A DNA stretch of 63,601 bases from Actinomycetota bacterium (GCA_027314515.1 DAHVAR010000275.1:1-63601); one strand, 5' to 3'; counted from the first letter of the stretch, positions 38,420 through 47,531 are shown. Translations and numbers: made by a program. The notes: generated from the sequence alone by a model not told the origin.

Positions 38420-39715
38420 TCAGCTCTTGCCGTTAGCGGCAGCAGCTGCCGCCTCAGTTGCCGCGACGGCCTGCGCCACCGAGGCCTTCCCGGCCACCAC
38501 ATCGGTCAGCTCGTTCATCAGGGCCAGGCTTGCGGCCGTATAGCCGGGGTTTGCCTCGGACAGGCTGAACCCCGCGGGCATCAGCGTCGCCGCCTTGTTG
38601 AAGACATCCATGCTGGTCGCCACAGTCGCCGGGTACTTGATGCTGCCCGGCGCAGCGAGCGACGCGGCCGACGGAATGGTGTCAGACTGCACGCTCATGT
38701 AAGCCTGGTTCACCGGCTCGCTCATGAACTTGATGAACGCCTCGGCAAGCGCCGGATCATTCGACTTCCTGAACGCAACCATGTAGTTGCCACCAGACCC
38801 GCCGCCGCAGTTGACATCGCAGGGGTTGGGCACCGCGGTCCACTTGAATGAGGCTGAGCTGGCGAACGCCGCGACTTCCCAGCTGCCCGACAGCAGGACC
38901 GGGGCCTGCTGGCCGAGAAACTCGGTGTCGCCCGCCACGTAATTCTCGCCGCCGGCGATCCAGGAGGCCTTCGAGATCTTGTTATGCGAGATGAGACCCG
39001 CGAGCGTGCTCATGGCGCTGGTCGCGGCCGGGGTAGCGAGTGCGCCATGTCCGTCACTGCCGAACAGGAACGTCCCGTACTGAGCGAACACGTTCGCCAC
39101 CCGGTCCCCGGAGTGGTCGATGGCCAGGGCAAATGTCGTGTGATTGGCGGCCTGCACTTTCTCGGCAGCGGCGATGAGCTGGGACCAGGTCCACTTCGAG
39201 CTCACCGTCGGGATCGGCACGCCGGCCTTCTGGAACATGCCGACGTTGACGAACGCACCCATCACGGTCAGCTGGTTCGGCAGCCCGATGTAGCCGCCCT
39301 TGTACGCGACCGAGGCCATCAGGTTCGGGTTCAGGCTGTGCACCCAGGACGGACCGAGAGCCGCGCCAAGGTTGATGAGCTGGGATGCGTAGAGCTGGGG
39401 CTCGGTCGTCTGGACCACCGCGGGCGGCTTGCCCGCGCTCAGCTGGGCCTGGATCTCCTGGTCCAGGTCGGTGTACGGGACGGTGTCCAGCGTGACGGTA
39501 CCCCCGGTCTGCTTCTCGAACTTTGCGATGAGGGTCTTGGTCGCCTGCAGGTCCGGGCCGTTGGTGAAGTACAGGTAGGTGATCGACTGGCCGGCAAACT
39601 TGCCGGAGGACGCCGGGGTGCTGGCGCCGCATGCGGCAGCCAGCAGGGACAACAGGACGCCGCCGACGGCCAGCGGGCGCCAGTAGCCCGCCCTGTTCAT
39701 GGTTGGGGGTCTCAT
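38420..39715 (-). CDS. Sugar-binding lipoprotein of the ABC importer
   Basis: 431 aa. Signal peptide ends in the lipobox [11 protein letters not shown] (Cys lipidated, anchored outside the membrane). The mature part is a family-1 solute-binding protein (LIAKFEKQTGGTVTLDTVPY, QAPVLLSGSWEVAAF). Context predicts unsaturated or saturated oligogalacturonides/glycuronan oligosaccharides as ligand. ATG 39715 overlaps the aldolase stop; ATG 39700 is an alternative. Confidence 0.9.
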   Translation of the reverse strand: MRPPTMNRAGYWRPLAVGGVLLSLLAAACGASTPASSGKFAGQSITYLYFTNGPDLQATKTLIAKFEKQTGGTVTLDTVPYTDLDQEIQAQLSAGKPPAVVQTTEPQLYASQLINLGAALGPSWVHSLNPNLMASVAYKGGYIGLPNQLTVMGAFVNVGMFQKAGVPIPTVSSKWTWSQLIAAAEKVQAANHTTFALAIDHSGDRVANVFAQYGTFLFGSDGHGALATPAATSAMSTLAGLISHNKISKASWIAGGENYVAGDTEFLGQQAPVLLSGSWEVAAFASSASFKWTAVPNPCDVNCGGGSGGNYMVAFRKSNDPALAEAFIKFMSEPVNQAYMSVQSDTIPSAASLAAPGSIKYPATVATSMDVFNKAATLMPAGFSLSEANPGYTAASLALMNELTDVVAGKASVAQAVAATEAAAAAANGKS

Positions 39716-40320
39716 GGTGCATCTCCTTCGATGAGATTCCGGATTGCTGTCGGAAGATCTGGTTCAGCTAGCAGGTCCCGCCCGACGCCGACCGCGAGAG
39801 CGCCAGCGGCGAGCCAGTCGGCTGCATCGGCCAGCGCGATGCCGCCAGTGGGGATGATGGGAGCGCCAGGACTGAGCGTTAGTACTGAGCGGAGGAACTG
39901 CGGGCCGCCGACGTGCGCGGGAAACAGCTTGGCGATGCCGCGCCGGGAAGCGGCAAGCACCTCGCCGACCGTCATGCCGCCCTCGATGAATGGCAGCCGT
40001 CCCGCTGCCAGCCGCCGTACCGCTGGCGCCGGGCAGGGGCTGACCAGGAAGTCCGCCCCGCCCGCCAGGGCGGTCGCGGCATCGGTGGCGGTCAGCACTG
40101 TCCCGACGCCGAACAACCGGCCGGGGAAACTGCCGCGTGCCTCGGCAAGCACAGCCGGCCAGCCGGCAATGGTCGTCGTCAGCTCGATCACGTCGAGCCC
40201 GGCACCCGCGCAGCGCTGCACCTGTGCGATCGCCTCCGCGGCCGAGCCGGCCCGCAGCACCGGAAGTACCTTCGCGCGCCGGAGCCGGTCGCGCAGCCCG
40301 GCCTGCATGTCAGCCGGCAT
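39712..40320 (-). CDS. eda: 2-keto-3-deoxy-6-phosphogluconate aldolase
   Basis: 202 aa. Class I aldolase of the KDPG/KHG family: LDVIELTTTIAGW (catalytic Glu), ADFLVSPCPAPAV, Schiff-base Lys in GIAKLFPAHVGGPQFLRSV, and phosphate site PTGGIALADAADWLAAGALA. It splits KDPG into pyruvate and glyceraldehyde-3-phosphate, the last step of the uronate route. The ATG overlaps the kinase stop by 11 bases. Confidence 0.92.
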   Translation of the reverse strand: MPADMQAGLRDRLRRAKVLPVLRAGSAAEAIAQVQRCAGAGLDVIELTTTIAGWPAVLAEARGSFPGRLFGVGTVLTATDAATALAGGADFLVSPCPAPAVRRLAAGRLPFIEGGMTVGEVLAASRRGIAKLFPAHVGGPQFLRSVLTLSPGAPIIPTGGIALADAADWLAAGALAVGVGRDLLAEPDLPTAIRNLIEGDAP

Positions 40321-41245
40321 CGGGAGCCTCCGCGAGCATCGGCGCAAGCACGGCTATCTGAGCGCGGCAGCCGTGGTCGGTTGAACTCGCGATCACCGCG
40401 GCCGCCACGGCATGGCCGGCTCGCAGCCCCGACTCGAGTCCGCCCCCGCGGAGTCGGCTGGCCAGGTAGCCCGCAGCGAACGCGTCGCCGGCACCGATCA
40501 CGTCGACGACTTCCACCGCGTCTGGCAGGGCGATCGCGCTCCCGGCGGCGCCGAAAGCGACGGCCTGACGCGGGCCGTCCTTGACGACCAGCTCGGCTGA
40601 CCGGGGAAAGAGCTGCCGGATCTCGCCGGCTGTCGTGCAGCCCCAGAGCTGACGTGCTTCGTCCAGGCCGACGAATACGTAGCTGGCCCTGCTGGCAAGG
40701 TCGAGCAGCACCGAGCCAGCTCGCTGCGGGCTCCACAAGCCCGGCCGGTAGTTGATGTCGAACGAGGTCGTGCGTGATCCGGCCTGGTCCAGCTCGGCGC
40801 GGACAAGCCTGGCACAGGCCGCCGAGAGCGCCGGGGTGATGCCGCTCAGGTGGACATGCGTCACCCCTTCGTGCGCTCCGTCCGGAAGCTGCCCGAAGGC
40901 GCTCGCGGCCGAGCGAGCGCGGTAGTAGTACACCGTCGCCTCTTCCGGCTTCAGCTCCTTCAGGTAGCACCCGGTCGGCCGTCGCGGATCGGCGAGCAGG
41001 CTGGAGGTATCGACGCCCTCGCTGTCGAGAACGGCGAGCAGCTTGCGACCCCATGGATCCGCTCCCACCATCCCGGCGAACCTGGCGGCCAGGCCCAGCC
41101 GGGCCAGCTGGACGGCCACGTTGAATTCGGCTCCGCCAGCGGAAACCTGAAGGGTGCCAGCGCTCTCCAAGGGCTCGCCGTCAGCCGGCGAGAGGGTGAT
41201 CAGCGCCTCGCCGATGCACAAGATCATGGGGTCGGCCGCGCTCAT
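40310..41245 (-). CDS. kdgK: 2-keto-3-deoxygluconate kinase (PfkB family)
   Basis: 311 aa. PfkB signature VIGAGDAFAAGYLASRLRGG near the C-terminus with the catalytic Asp, and substrate-side AGGAEFNVAVQLARLGLAA at ~31-50. Phosphorylates KDG to KDPG. Its place between the GH105 gene and eda, with overlaps at both ends, supports KDG over other sugars. Confidence 0.9.
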   Translation of the reverse strand: MSAADPMILCIGEALITLSPADGEPLESAGTLQVSAGGAEFNVAVQLARLGLAARFAGMVGADPWGRKLLAVLDSEGVDTSSLLADPRRPTGCYLKELKPEEATVYYYRARSAASAFGQLPDGAHEGVTHVHLSGITPALSAACARLVRAELDQAGSRTTSFDINYRPGLWSPQRAGSVLLDLASRASYVFVGLDEARQLWGCTTAGEIRQLFPRSAELVVKDGPRQAVAFGAAGSAIALPDAVEVVDVIGAGDAFAAGYLASRLRGGGLESGLRAGHAVAAAVIASSTDHGCRAQIAVLAPMLAEAPDAG

Positions 41246-42300
41246 CGGTGGGCCCCGGTGAGCGCGTCAACGGCAGCGGCGATGGCCAGCAGGGCCAGTC
41301 CCTGCCCCCACGGCTGCGGCCGGTCTGATCTGATCACGCTGTAACCGAAGGGAATCAGCTGCAGGATGGTGCCCGCGCTCACCCTGGTCAGGTAGCCGCG
41401 CTCGTCGACGTAGCCGAGCGCGCCACGCAGCGCCAGCCAGCCGGCCTCGCGCACGCGGTCGAACCGGCCAGGATCCAGCGCGGCCGCCCTGAGCATGGCC
41501 GCCGCCAGCCCGGCGGCGGCCGACGTCTCCGCGAGGCCGGCTGTCTCTGGCTGTCCGTCGACCAGCACATCCCACACGCCATGGTCGGGCTGGTACGCGG
41601 TCAGGGCGGTGAGCTGGCGCTCCAGTCGCTGGCTGACCTCCTCGGCGCCGGTCACCGCCAGCCCGGCACTGGCCTGCAGGAACTCGACCGCCGCCAGGGC
41701 TGCCCAGGCGTTAGCCCGGCCCCAGAAGCACCAAATGGTCTCACCGTGATGCGAGCCGTGCGCGAAGAGCCCGTTCCGGTCATCCTGCAGTACCCGGGCG
41801 TGCATGATGAACTGCCGCCCGGCCTCCTCGATAAATCCGGCGTCGCCGGTGGCCCGGCCGAGGCGGGCCAGGAAGGCGCCCGCCATGAACGTCGTGTCGG
41901 CCCACAGGCCGCCGGGCCAGTGCTCGAGCGCGCCCGACGGCGACCTGCGCGCGCGCGCGACCCAGTCGGCGTACGGCCGCAGCTGCGGCCCGAAGCCGAC
42001 GGCCACTGCGGCCGCGGCCGGCGCGACGTCGTTGACGTGCGCGATCTCGGGCTCGGGCGTCAGGTGCTCGCCAATCCAGGCGTGCACGAGCTTGTCGTCC
42101 CCGCTGCCCGCGGCGAGGCCGAAGGCGGCGAGACCAGCCAGCGCGACGCCCTCGCCCCAGAACCAGCGATGCAGGCCATCGGCCCAGGTGCGGTGCGCAA
42201 GGCTGGCGCCAAGCGCGGTCAGCCCGGCAGCGGTGACCGCAGCCAGCGGCGCCCGTGGCGGCTCGGCCAGCAGCGCCGAACTCAGGTCCTCAGCAGGCAC
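41242..42300 (-). CDS. Unsaturated uronyl hydrolase, GH105/GH88-like
   Basis: 352 aa, (alpha/alpha)6 fold, no signal peptide. Landmarks: HRWFWGEGVALAGLAAFGLA, HVNDVAPAAAAVAVG, GGLWADTTFMAGAFLARLGR (acid residue region), HGETIWCFWGRANAWAALA. GH105/GH88 enzymes hydrate the 4,5-double bond of the non-reducing-end uronic acid left by polysaccharide lyases, releasing 4-deoxy-5-keto-uronate, the substrate of KduI. GTG start overlaps the lyase-candidate stop by 11 bases. Confidence 0.82.
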   Translation of the reverse strand: MPAEDLSSALLAEPPRAPLAAVTAAGLTALGASLAHRTWADGLHRWFWGEGVALAGLAAFGLAAGSGDDKLVHAWIGEHLTPEPEIAHVNDVAPAAAAVAVGFGPQLRPYADWVARARRSPSGALEHWPGGLWADTTFMAGAFLARLGRATGDAGFIEEAGRQFIMHARVLQDDRNGLFAHGSHHGETIWCFWGRANAWAALAAVEFLQASAGLAVTGAEEVSQRLERQLTALTAYQPDHGVWDVLVDGQPETAGLAETSAAAGLAAAMLRAAALDPGRFDRVREAGWLALRGALGYVDERGYLTRVSAGTILQLIPFGYSVIRSDRPQPWGQGLALLAIAAAVDALTGAHR

Positions 42301-45040
42301 GGCCGGATACCTCCGCTGCCTGCCCGCGCCGGACGCGCGCGATATCTAGCACCATGCGGTGCCCTTGGTAGCTGGCATCGAGGGAGTCCGCTCCGAGCAG
42401 CATCGTGCACGCGGGATTGTCGAGGTGCACGCTGACGTCGGGCCGACCGTCCGGGCCGACATCCGGCGGTATGCCGTCCACCGTGAACGACCGGCTGCCG
42501 GTGAGAGCAAGCCGTCGCCCGTCTCTGGTGGTGACGGTGACACCCGTTGCGTCGGGACCGGCTCCGAAGCCCGGTTCGGCCAGGGCGCTGACGAATGCTT
42601 CGAATGACCCGTCCTGGCCGGCGCTGCCGACGGTGGTAACGAAAGCCGTGCCGTTGCCTACCGGCAGCCACTCTTGGTGCGCGGTGCTGCCGGTCTCCAC
42701 CGCGGCCAGCCCGCCGGCACAGGCGATCGCGACGTAGCCGCGACCGACGCGCCCGGCAAGCCACGAGCCATTACGGGTGGTCTCGTCCATGAGCGGCGCC
42801 GGGAACCACACGTGCGTCGGCAGTTCCCTGGCTCCCGGGTAGCTGGCGAGCACAGTGTCCCGGTCCTGGCGCGCGCGGGGCAGTACGCGCTGCCCGGCCC
42901 AGGCATTCGGCCGGGCGCTGGGCGAATCTGAACTGGACCCCGGGTAGGTGGCGAATACCTGTACCTCAGGCGCGAGCGTCGCACCGAAGCTGTGCTCCTG
43001 AAGTCCGGGAAGCCCGGCGCGGTAATCCTGGACTGAAGACAGCATCGCGTGCGCGGTCTTCCAGACCCGCAGGTCCGACCCGTAGGACCGGCTCAGCAGG
43101 TCGCGCGTGAATGCGTACTGGCCCTGGTAGACCTGCCGTCCCCACCACGGCTCGTCGAAGCCGGTGGCTACCGACCTGATCAGGGCCGGCAGCCTGTAGC
43201 GCCGAGCCCGGACAAGGCACGTCGCGGGCAAGATGGCCCGGTTGAGCGCGCCGGTACCCCACAAGCCCCACATGATCGGCGCAGTCTCCTCGAAACGAGA
43301 CGAGCGGAGCGTCTGGGCGTACGACCGGCCGTGCGCTGCGCCGTGGATCCCGTGCCAGGAGTTCGCGGCCAGCGTGAAGAGCAGCTTGTCGAGCAAGGCT
43401 TCCGCGCCGGCGCGTACCTCCTCGTCTGCCGCCAGCTCGACGAGGGACGTGAGGGCCAGCGTGTCGATGGCAAGGTAGGCGTTCGAGTCGAACTCGCTGA
43501 ACCCGCCAGCCAGCTTCGCCCGGATCCACTGCAGTCCCATCTCCCGGCCGTGCCGGGCGTGCTGAGCACCGCTCCAGCCGGTATTCCGGAACATCTCGCC
43601 GGGAAAGGCCTGGCCTGCCAACAGCTCAGCAGTGTGGAAGACGAGCTGGTGGTTCTCGGTGAAGTAGCACATCGCGTCCAGGCCAGGCTGGTCGATCCAG
43701 TACTTGAAGCCCAGCAGCGCATCCTTGACCTCGTCTCGCGTGGCGGCCGGCCAGTCCTCCGGGGCCGGCAGCGCGTGCCACAGGTTCAGCAGGCCTACTG
43801 CCTCGAAGTCAGCGCAGTCGGCCCGGTTGCGCAGCATGAACAGGGCCTGGCGCAGGTCGGGGGGTTCCAGGGCCGGGCGCGTTGCCAGTGCCGAGGCCGC
43901 CAGGGCCCTGGCCACGCTGGGCGCTGCCGTCGCAGCGTGTTCCAGGACCTCGCGCTGCCAGACCACTGAATCCTCGCCGGCCGGCTGACTGCGAACCTGC
44001 TGCGGAAGCACGGCAACCGTCAGCTCGCGGAAGACCGGGCAGCGCTGGTCGTCGACGCGGACGGTGAGGGTCGTCTCGCCGGTGCTCAGCATCGATGCAG
44101 AACCGTCATCAGCGTTCCGCGTCCCCGCGGTGAGCGGCAGCACGGCCCGGCCGTCGGCCATGACGAGGGTCTGGGCCGGGCAGTCGGGAATCGCGACCTG
44201 CAGGGCGACACCGGCGGGGCCGGACAGGCCGGCCGCGCCTGCTGTCACCGCCCAGGAATCCAGGGCAATGGCTTCGAGCACTCCTTCCGCCACGGCACTC
44301 GCCTGCTCGTCCGCGCCGGGCGAGGGGATGACGACCCGTACCGGAAGGCCGTCGATGGCAACCCTGGCGACGTGCCGCACCTCGCGGAAACCGACCTGCC
44401 AGGTCGCGATCAGCAGCGGCGTTTCCCCGGACCGCAGCCGAACCCGGATGGTATTGGTCACCGGCTCCATATAGGAAACGTCGGTGAACGTGGCTACCAG
44501 ATCTCCGCCGAGCCACAGCGCGATGGGGCCGGTCGAGCCCACTTCGACGGTCCGCCACTCCGGCTGGTCGACCTCGATCACTGCACCTGCCACAGCGTGC
44601 CGGTACTCGGGAAGGAAGCAGAACTCGCTCCAGTCGATCAACCCGTCTGGCTGTGCGTAGAACCTGCGCCAGGCGCCCGAGTCGGTCCGCGATCCGCCGG
44701 GCGCGACCCAGGTCACCGGGCCGCCTTCGGCCAGCGCAGGCAGCGTCTGGTCAACCACGAGCGGCCGCCGCTGGTAGATCCGCCCTTTCAGCGGGGCGAC
44801 CTCAGGCCCCTGAGTCAGGGTCCAGCGCCCGTCGTCCCCCCACGGCGATCCGTCTGCGGCCAGGAAAGCGTCCAGATCGTCGCATGGTGAGCCCCATGCG
44901 GGACTGACAAGCCAGTCCCTGATCGCACCGTCCCGGCCAAGCGCATGAGCCGTTCTGCCGTCGGCACCAGCTGAGGCTTGCTTCGCCACCTCGTCGTCAC
45001 CTTCCAGGTCGTAGCTTTGCGTGGCACAATACGATTTCAT
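42290..45040 (-). CDS. Large cytoplasmic protein, candidate polysaccharide lyase
   Basis: 916 aa from ATG 45040 (alternatives GTG/ATG to 45064). I cannot assign a named family. The N-terminal ~300 residues are beta-rich and carbohydrate-binding-like (RDWLVSPAWG, EFCFLPEYRHAVAGAVIEVD, GPIALWLGGDLVATFTDVSY). The middle (~390-680) looks like an alpha/alpha toroid with conserved-looking blocks YFTENHQLVFHTAELLAGQ (~460), GFSEFDSNAYLAIDTLALTS (~515) and SWHGIHGAAHGRSYAQTLR (~563), rich in Asn/His/Tyr/Arg as in beta-eliminating lyases. The C-terminal ~230 residues are beta-rich. There is no signal peptide. First gene of the leftward operon that ends in GH105, kinase, aldolase and importer. Confidence 0.7.
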   Translation of the reverse strand: MKSYCATQSYDLEGDDEVAKQASAGADGRTAHALGRDGAIRDWLVSPAWGSPCDDLDAFLAADGSPWGDDGRWTLTQGPEVAPLKGRIYQRRPLVVDQTLPALAEGGPVTWVAPGGSRTDSGAWRRFYAQPDGLIDWSEFCFLPEYRHAVAGAVIEVDQPEWRTVEVGSTGPIALWLGGDLVATFTDVSYMEPVTNTIRVRLRSGETPLLIATWQVGFREVRHVARVAIDGLPVRVVIPSPGADEQASAVAEGVLEAIALDSWAVTAGAAGLSGPAGVALQVAIPDCPAQTLVMADGRAVLPLTAGTRNADDGSASMLSTGETTLTVRVDDQRCPVFRELTVAVLPQQVRSQPAGEDSVVWQREVLEHAATAAPSVARALAASALATRPALEPPDLRQALFMLRNRADCADFEAVGLLNLWHALPAPEDWPAATRDEVKDALLGFKYWIDQPGLDAMCYFTENHQLVFHTAELLAGQAFPGEMFRNTGWSGAQHARHGREMGLQWIRAKLAGGFSEFDSNAYLAIDTLALTSLVELAADEEVRAGAEALLDKLLFTLAANSWHGIHGAAHGRSYAQTLRSSRFEETAPIMWGLWGTGALNRAILPATCLVRARRYRLPALIRSVATGFDEPWWGRQVYQGQYAFTRDLLSRSYGSDLRVWKTAHAMLSSVQDYRAGLPGLQEHSFGATLAPEVQVFATYPGSSSDSPSARPNAWAGQRVLPRARQDRDTVLASYPGARELPTHVWFPAPLMDETTRNGSWLAGRVGRGYVAIACAGGLAAVETGSTAHQEWLPVGNGTAFVTTVGSAGQDGSFEAFVSALAEPGFGAGPDATGVTVTTRDGRRLALTGSRSFTVDGIPPDVGPDGRPDVSVHLDNPACTMLLGADSLDASYQGHRMVLDIARVRRGQAAEVSGRAC

Positions 45041-45060
45041 CCCGGCTGACTGCAAGACCA

Positions 45061-45075
45061 TTCCGCTGTACGGAA
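45061..45075. promoter_or_regulatory. Inverted repeat TTCCG-N5-CGGAA, candidate IclR operator
   Basis: TTCCGCTGTACGGAA is centred in the 51-base divergent gap between the lyase-candidate gene (start 45040) and kduI (start 45092). A 15-bp palindrome fits IclR-family sites. The IclR protein at 46671 belongs to the same locus. CGGAAAGAAGG also serves as the kduI ribosome binding site. Confidence 0.5.
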
Positions 45076-45091
45076 AGAAGGCTTGTGTGCG

Positions 45092-45907
45092 ATGGACGTT
45101 CGCTACTCCACTCATCCCGACGAAGTGCCGCACCTGACCCCGGCCGAGCTGCGCGAGCGATTCGTCGTCGCCGATCTGTTCGTGCCGGGGCAGGTCCGGA
45201 TGGCAATGTCGTTTCATGACCGGCTGGTTATCGGCGGAGCGGTCCCGGCGCACGGGGCGATCCGGCTGCCTGCGCCGGCCGAGCTGCGCTGCGAGCACTT
45301 CTGTGATCGCCGCGAAATGGCGATCGTCTGCCTGGACGGGACGGGCGCCGTGACGGTGGACGGCACGAAGCAGCCGATGCACGCCGAGGACATCCTCTAC
45401 GTCGGCAAGGGAAGCCAGTCCGTGGAGTTCGCGGGTGACGCGACGTTCTACTTCGTCTCGGCGCCCGCGCACCAGTCACTGCCGGCCAGCCTCGGTACCC
45501 GCGCGGCGGCTGAGACGCACGAGATCGGCGACGCTGCGGTAGCAAGCGCCCGGACCCTGCGCAAGTACGTGCACGAAGACGGCATTGCCTCGTGCGAGCT
45601 AGCGGTCGGCATCACGACGCTGGCCGAGGGCAGCGTGTGGAACACCATGCCATGCCACACGCACGAGCGGCGCACCGAGATTTACCTGTACTTCGGCCTC
45701 CCCGACGATGCCAGGGTGGTCCATCTGTGCGGCCGTCCGGATGCCACCCGCAGCCTGATCGTCGCTGACCGCCAGGCCGTCATCAGCCCGCCATGGTCGA
45801 TCCACACCGGCGCGGGAACCGCGCCGTACCGATTCGTGTGGTCAACCGGCGGCGAGAACCTCGCCTACAACGACATGGATCTGGTCGAGACCCGGGGCCT
45901 GCGATGA
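45092..45907 (+). CDS. kduI: 5-keto-4-deoxyuronate isomerase
   Basis: 271 aa, cupin-type. Zinc ligands: CHTHERRTEIYLYFG (His, His, Glu) and PPWSIHTGAGTAPY. N-terminus MDVRYSTHPDEVPHLTPAEL is typical. It isomerises 4-deoxy-L-threo-5-hexosulose uronate to 2,5-diketo-3-deoxygluconate. Starts an operon kduI-kduD-iclR with ATGA overlaps. Confidence 0.93.
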   Translation: MDVRYSTHPDEVPHLTPAELRERFVVADLFVPGQVRMAMSFHDRLVIGGAVPAHGAIRLPAPAELRCEHFCDRREMAIVCLDGTGAVTVDGTKQPMHAEDILYVGKGSQSVEFAGDATFYFVSAPAHQSLPASLGTRAAAETHEIGDAAVASARTLRKYVHEDGIASCELAVGITTLAEGSVWNTMPCHTHERRTEIYLYFGLPDDARVVHLCGRPDATRSLIVADRQAVISPPWSIHTGAGTAPYRFVWSTGGENLAYNDMDLVETRGLR

Positions 45908-46674
45908 ATTCCTGGCTGACCGACCAGTTCGGGCTGTCCGGCACGACCGCGCTGGTCACCGGCGCAAGGACGGGCATCGGCCGGGAGATCGCTGTCACGC
46001 TCGCGCACTGCGGCGCGGACCTGGTGCTGTGCGGACGCACTGCCGGAGCGCTGGCGGATGTCGCCGACGAGGCACGCCGCGCCGGCGCGGCGGTGCGCGC
46101 TGTCGGCCTCGAGATGTCAGACCTTTCCGCGGTGCGCGAGACTGCCCAGCGGCTGGCCGACGATGCGAAGATAGACATCGTGATCAACAATGCCGGGATC
46201 ATCCGGCGCGGCCCGCTGCTCAGCGCCGACTGCGCCGACTGGCACGAGGTCCTCACCGTGAATCTGGACGCGGTGCTCGAACTGACCAGGCCGCTCGCGG
46301 CTGCCATGATCACCCGCGGCTTCGGCAAGATCGTGAACGTGGCGTCCTTGCTGTCGTTCCAGGGCGGTATCAATGTCGCCTCCTACGCGGCTAGCAAGCA
46401 TGCCCTGGTGGGACTAACCCAAGCCATGTGCAACGAGTGGGCCGCGCTCGGCGTGAACGTCAACGCGGTGGCACCCGGTTATGTCGAGACCGATAACACC
46501 GCACCACTGCGGGCAGATGCCCGGCGGTATGCCGAGATCAGCGCGCGGATCCCGGCGGGCAGGTGGGCAAGGCCCGCCGACATAGCTGGCGCCGTCGCTT
46601 TCTTGTGCGCGCCTGCCGCGAGCTACATTCATGGCCAGGTCCTGGTCGTCGACGGCGGCTGGATGGCGAGATGA
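45904..46674 (+). CDS. kduD: 2-deoxy-D-gluconate/2-keto-3-deoxygluconate 3-dehydrogenase (SDR)
   Basis: 256 aa. SDR motifs TGARTGIG, NNAG (VINNAGIIRRGPLL), catalytic Ser in NVASLLSFQG and YAASK (Tyr/Lys). MNSWLTDQFGLSGTTALVTG is a KduD-like start. Reduces 2,5-diketo-3-deoxygluconate to KDG with NADH. ATGA overlap with kduI. Confidence 0.9.
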   Translation: MNSWLTDQFGLSGTTALVTGARTGIGREIAVTLAHCGADLVLCGRTAGALADVADEARRAGAAVRAVGLEMSDLSAVRETAQRLADDAKIDIVINNAGIIRRGPLLSADCADWHEVLTVNLDAVLELTRPLAAAMITRGFGKIVNVASLLSFQGGINVASYAASKHALVGLTQAMCNEWAALGVNVNAVAPGYVETDNTAPLRADARRYAEISARIPAGRWARPADIAGAVAFLCAPAASYIHGQVLVVDGGWMAR

Positions 46675-47531
46675 CCGCACTCGAGCCGATTGCCGACCCT
46701 GCTAGCGGGGAACGGCTCAGCGCGATCGGCAAGCTGGTCTCCGTCGTCGAGGTGCTTGCCACGGAGAACAAGGTGTCGCGGATAGCGCGGGCAACCGGCC
46801 TGGCTACCTCTACAGTCCACCGGATCCTGCGCGGCCTTGTCGAGGTCGGCTGGGCACAGGAGGACGAGGAACACGGCTACCTTCTCGGCGCCCGGCTGCT
46901 GGCGATCACCGCTCGCGCGGACGACGCCTCGTTCCTCGTGCAGAAGGCGGCGCCGTTCCTGCGTGAGCTCCGGGACGCAACCGGCGACACCGTCCACCTG
47001 GCGACGCGCCGCGGCGACGAGATGCTGTACGTGGCGAAGCTGGATGGCCGCAAGGCCTACCAGATGCGCTCGCATGTCGGCCTGACGATACCGCTGCACT
47101 GCACTGCGGTCGGCAAGGCGATGCTTGCCGCCACGCCCGTCGACGAGGTCCGGGCCACCCTGGCGCGAACCGGGCTGCCCGCCCGGACCGAGCGCACGTT
47201 CACCAAGCCCGGGGCATTGATTCAGCACCTGCAAGCGGTACGCGGCCTGGGCTACGCGCTCGATGAGCAGGAGAACGAGGCGAACATCCGCTGCATCGCA
47301 GCGGTCATCTTCGGGCCGCGCGGGCTGCCGATCGCGAGCGTGAGCATCTCCTCGTTGATCTACGATCTCAACGGCCCGAAAGTCGGGCGCTGCGCTCAGC
47401 TAGTTGTCTCGGCGGCCCGCGGAATCTCTCGGGCCCTGGGCCATCCCCATGACGGCAGCTTCGCCACGACGCAGCAAGCATCGAACGTGAGCAGTACGGC
47501 CGCCGCGCCAGCCAGCGAGGCCGGCTGCTGA
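46671..47531 (+). CDS. IclR-family regulator of the uronate locus
   Basis: 286 aa. Winged HTH VSRIARATGLATSTVHRILRGL (residues ~35-56) and an IclR effector domain with GDTVHLATRRGDEMLYVAKL and LHCTAVGKAMLAATP. By analogy with KdgR it probably represses the divergent operons and is released by KDG. ATG overlaps the kduD stop (ATGA). The Ser/Ala-rich C-terminal tail (~20 aa) is unlike the family. Confidence 0.9.
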   Translation: MTALEPIADPASGERLSAIGKLVSVVEVLATENKVSRIARATGLATSTVHRILRGLVEVGWAQEDEEHGYLLGARLLAITARADDASFLVQKAAPFLRELRDATGDTVHLATRRGDEMLYVAKLDGRKAYQMRSHVGLTIPLHCTAVGKAMLAATPVDEVRATLARTGLPARTERTFTKPGALIQHLQAVRGLGYALDEQENEANIRCIAAVIFGPRGLPIASVSISSLIYDLNGPKVGRCAQLVVSAARGISRALGHPHDGSFATTQQASNVSSTAAAPASEAGC

